Below, one piece after another: positions 63,871 to 64,000 of a DNA stretch of 64,000 nt. The stretch comes from Cyclobacterium jeungdonense (GTDB lineage Bacteria; Bacteroidota; Bacteroidia; Cytophagales; Cyclobacteriaceae). The DNA is taken from assembly GCF_010994275.1 (NCBI RefSeq), contig NZ_WMCD01000014.1, forward strand, positions 47,042-111,041. Direction: 5' to 3'. The notes beneath the pieces are model-generated. The model had not been told where the DNA came from and did no database searches. It saw only the letters and a program-made list of their open reading frames with translations. The first letter of the stretch is position 1. Each line of letters opens with the position of its first letter. The translations under genes and the position numbers were made by a program.

Positions 63871-63900
63871 AAAAAAGGCTACCAGATTTCCCTGGTAGCC
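63871..63900 (-). terminator. Hairpin with U tract on the minus strand
   Basis: GGCTACCAG (63877-63885) and CTGGTAGCC (63892-63900) form a 9-bp stem around 6 bases. On the minus strand it is followed by six T residues; on the plus strand no T run follows. It fits a terminator for a minus-strand gene entering from the right edge. Confidence 0.6.
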
Positions 63901-63929
63901 TCCTGACTTCGACACTGGGACACCCAAAA

Positions 63930-64000
63930 TCAAAAACCAAACATTTTGGCCAGGTTTTGCTGACTTTCGTTCAATAAAAGTGTTTTTTTCAGTTTTTTGC
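63930..64000 (-). CDS. C-terminal end of a gene running off the window
   Basis: A minus-strand frame open from the right edge to a TGA at 63930-63932 encodes 22 residues ending LLLNESQQNLAKMFGF. It looks like a natural C-terminus and lies just before the minus-strand terminator at 63871-63900. Too short to identify. Confidence 0.4.
   Translation of the reverse strand, partial: KKLKKTLLLNESQQNLAKMFGF

Noticed and set aside
63703..63933. Minus-strand frame reading into the end of the LRR gene
   Set aside because: Shadow of the LRR coding sequence; a better C-terminal frame with terminator is at 63930-64000.

Overview
The window looks like chromosomal DNA of a free-living, probably marine member of the Bacteroidota, most likely order Cytophagales (Cyclobacteriaceae-like). 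Evidence: contiguous gliding-motility ABC transporter genes (gldA, gldF, gldG), many lipoproteins with the short Bacteroidota lipobox, promoter elements of the TTG / TAnnTTTG type, a tmRNA tag reading GESNYAMAA, a CrtA-like carotenoid oxygenase, and two large PVC-type CxxCH lipoproteins. There is no phage, plasmid backbone, CRISPR array or recognisable insertion sequence. Most genes are ordinary core or accessory metabolism.

Layout. 0-2 kb: three minus-strand genes (DUF421, DUF305, NAD(P)-binding). 2-5.2 kb: the least ordinary region, with two arrays of a 136-bp composite palindromic repeat on either side of a glucuronoyl-esterase-like gene, followed by a decayed reading frame. 5.2-6.1 kb: tmRNA (ssrA) with promoter and terminator, and a G-rich non-coding stretch. 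6.1-16 kb: duplicated-domain lipoprotein, DASS anion transporter, class A serine hydrolase, SulP transporter, and an RND efflux pair without an outer-membrane factor. 16-18.6 kb: UDP-sugar epimerase and WecA/TagO-like sugar-phosphate transferase, closed by a 20-bp perfect-stem terminator. 18.6-31 kb: TIM-barrel isomerase, two paralogous PVC-type cytochrome lipoproteins, an atypical Gfo/Idh/MocA protein, GluQ synthetase, CrtA-like oxygenase, MFS transporter and APS/PAPS reductase. 31-45 kb: AI-2E-type permease, DUF4197 lipoprotein, orphan HicB-like protein, tRNA-Leu(CAA), SAM hydrolase, then a long co-directional run (phoH, GNAT, barrel protein, comEC, recQ, conserved protein, Nudix, TPR lipoprotein, Sua5-type synthase, pgk). 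45-59 kb: gldA-gldF-gldG, dnaN, lipoprotein, dprA-merR, M23 peptidase, alaS, gatB and a TlpA-like lipoprotein. 59.5-63.9 kb: a four-gene operon of secreted proteins ending in an 814-residue leucine-rich-repeat protein that carries three copies of a double-tryptophan motif.

Genes that appear to work together: the isomerase/PVC/Gfo-Idh group fits periplasmic oxidation or processing of sugars or polyols; epimerase plus sugar-1-phosphate transferase fits surface polysaccharide synthesis; gldAFG forms one ABC transporter; comEC and dprA are DNA-uptake functions located apart. The best candidates for undescribed biology are the final operon (two to three proteins share a small domain, and the LRR protein alternates LRR blocks with WWxxLxxxW motifs) and the 136-bp nested-palindrome repeat family. 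All calls come from reading the sequence; no database search was run.
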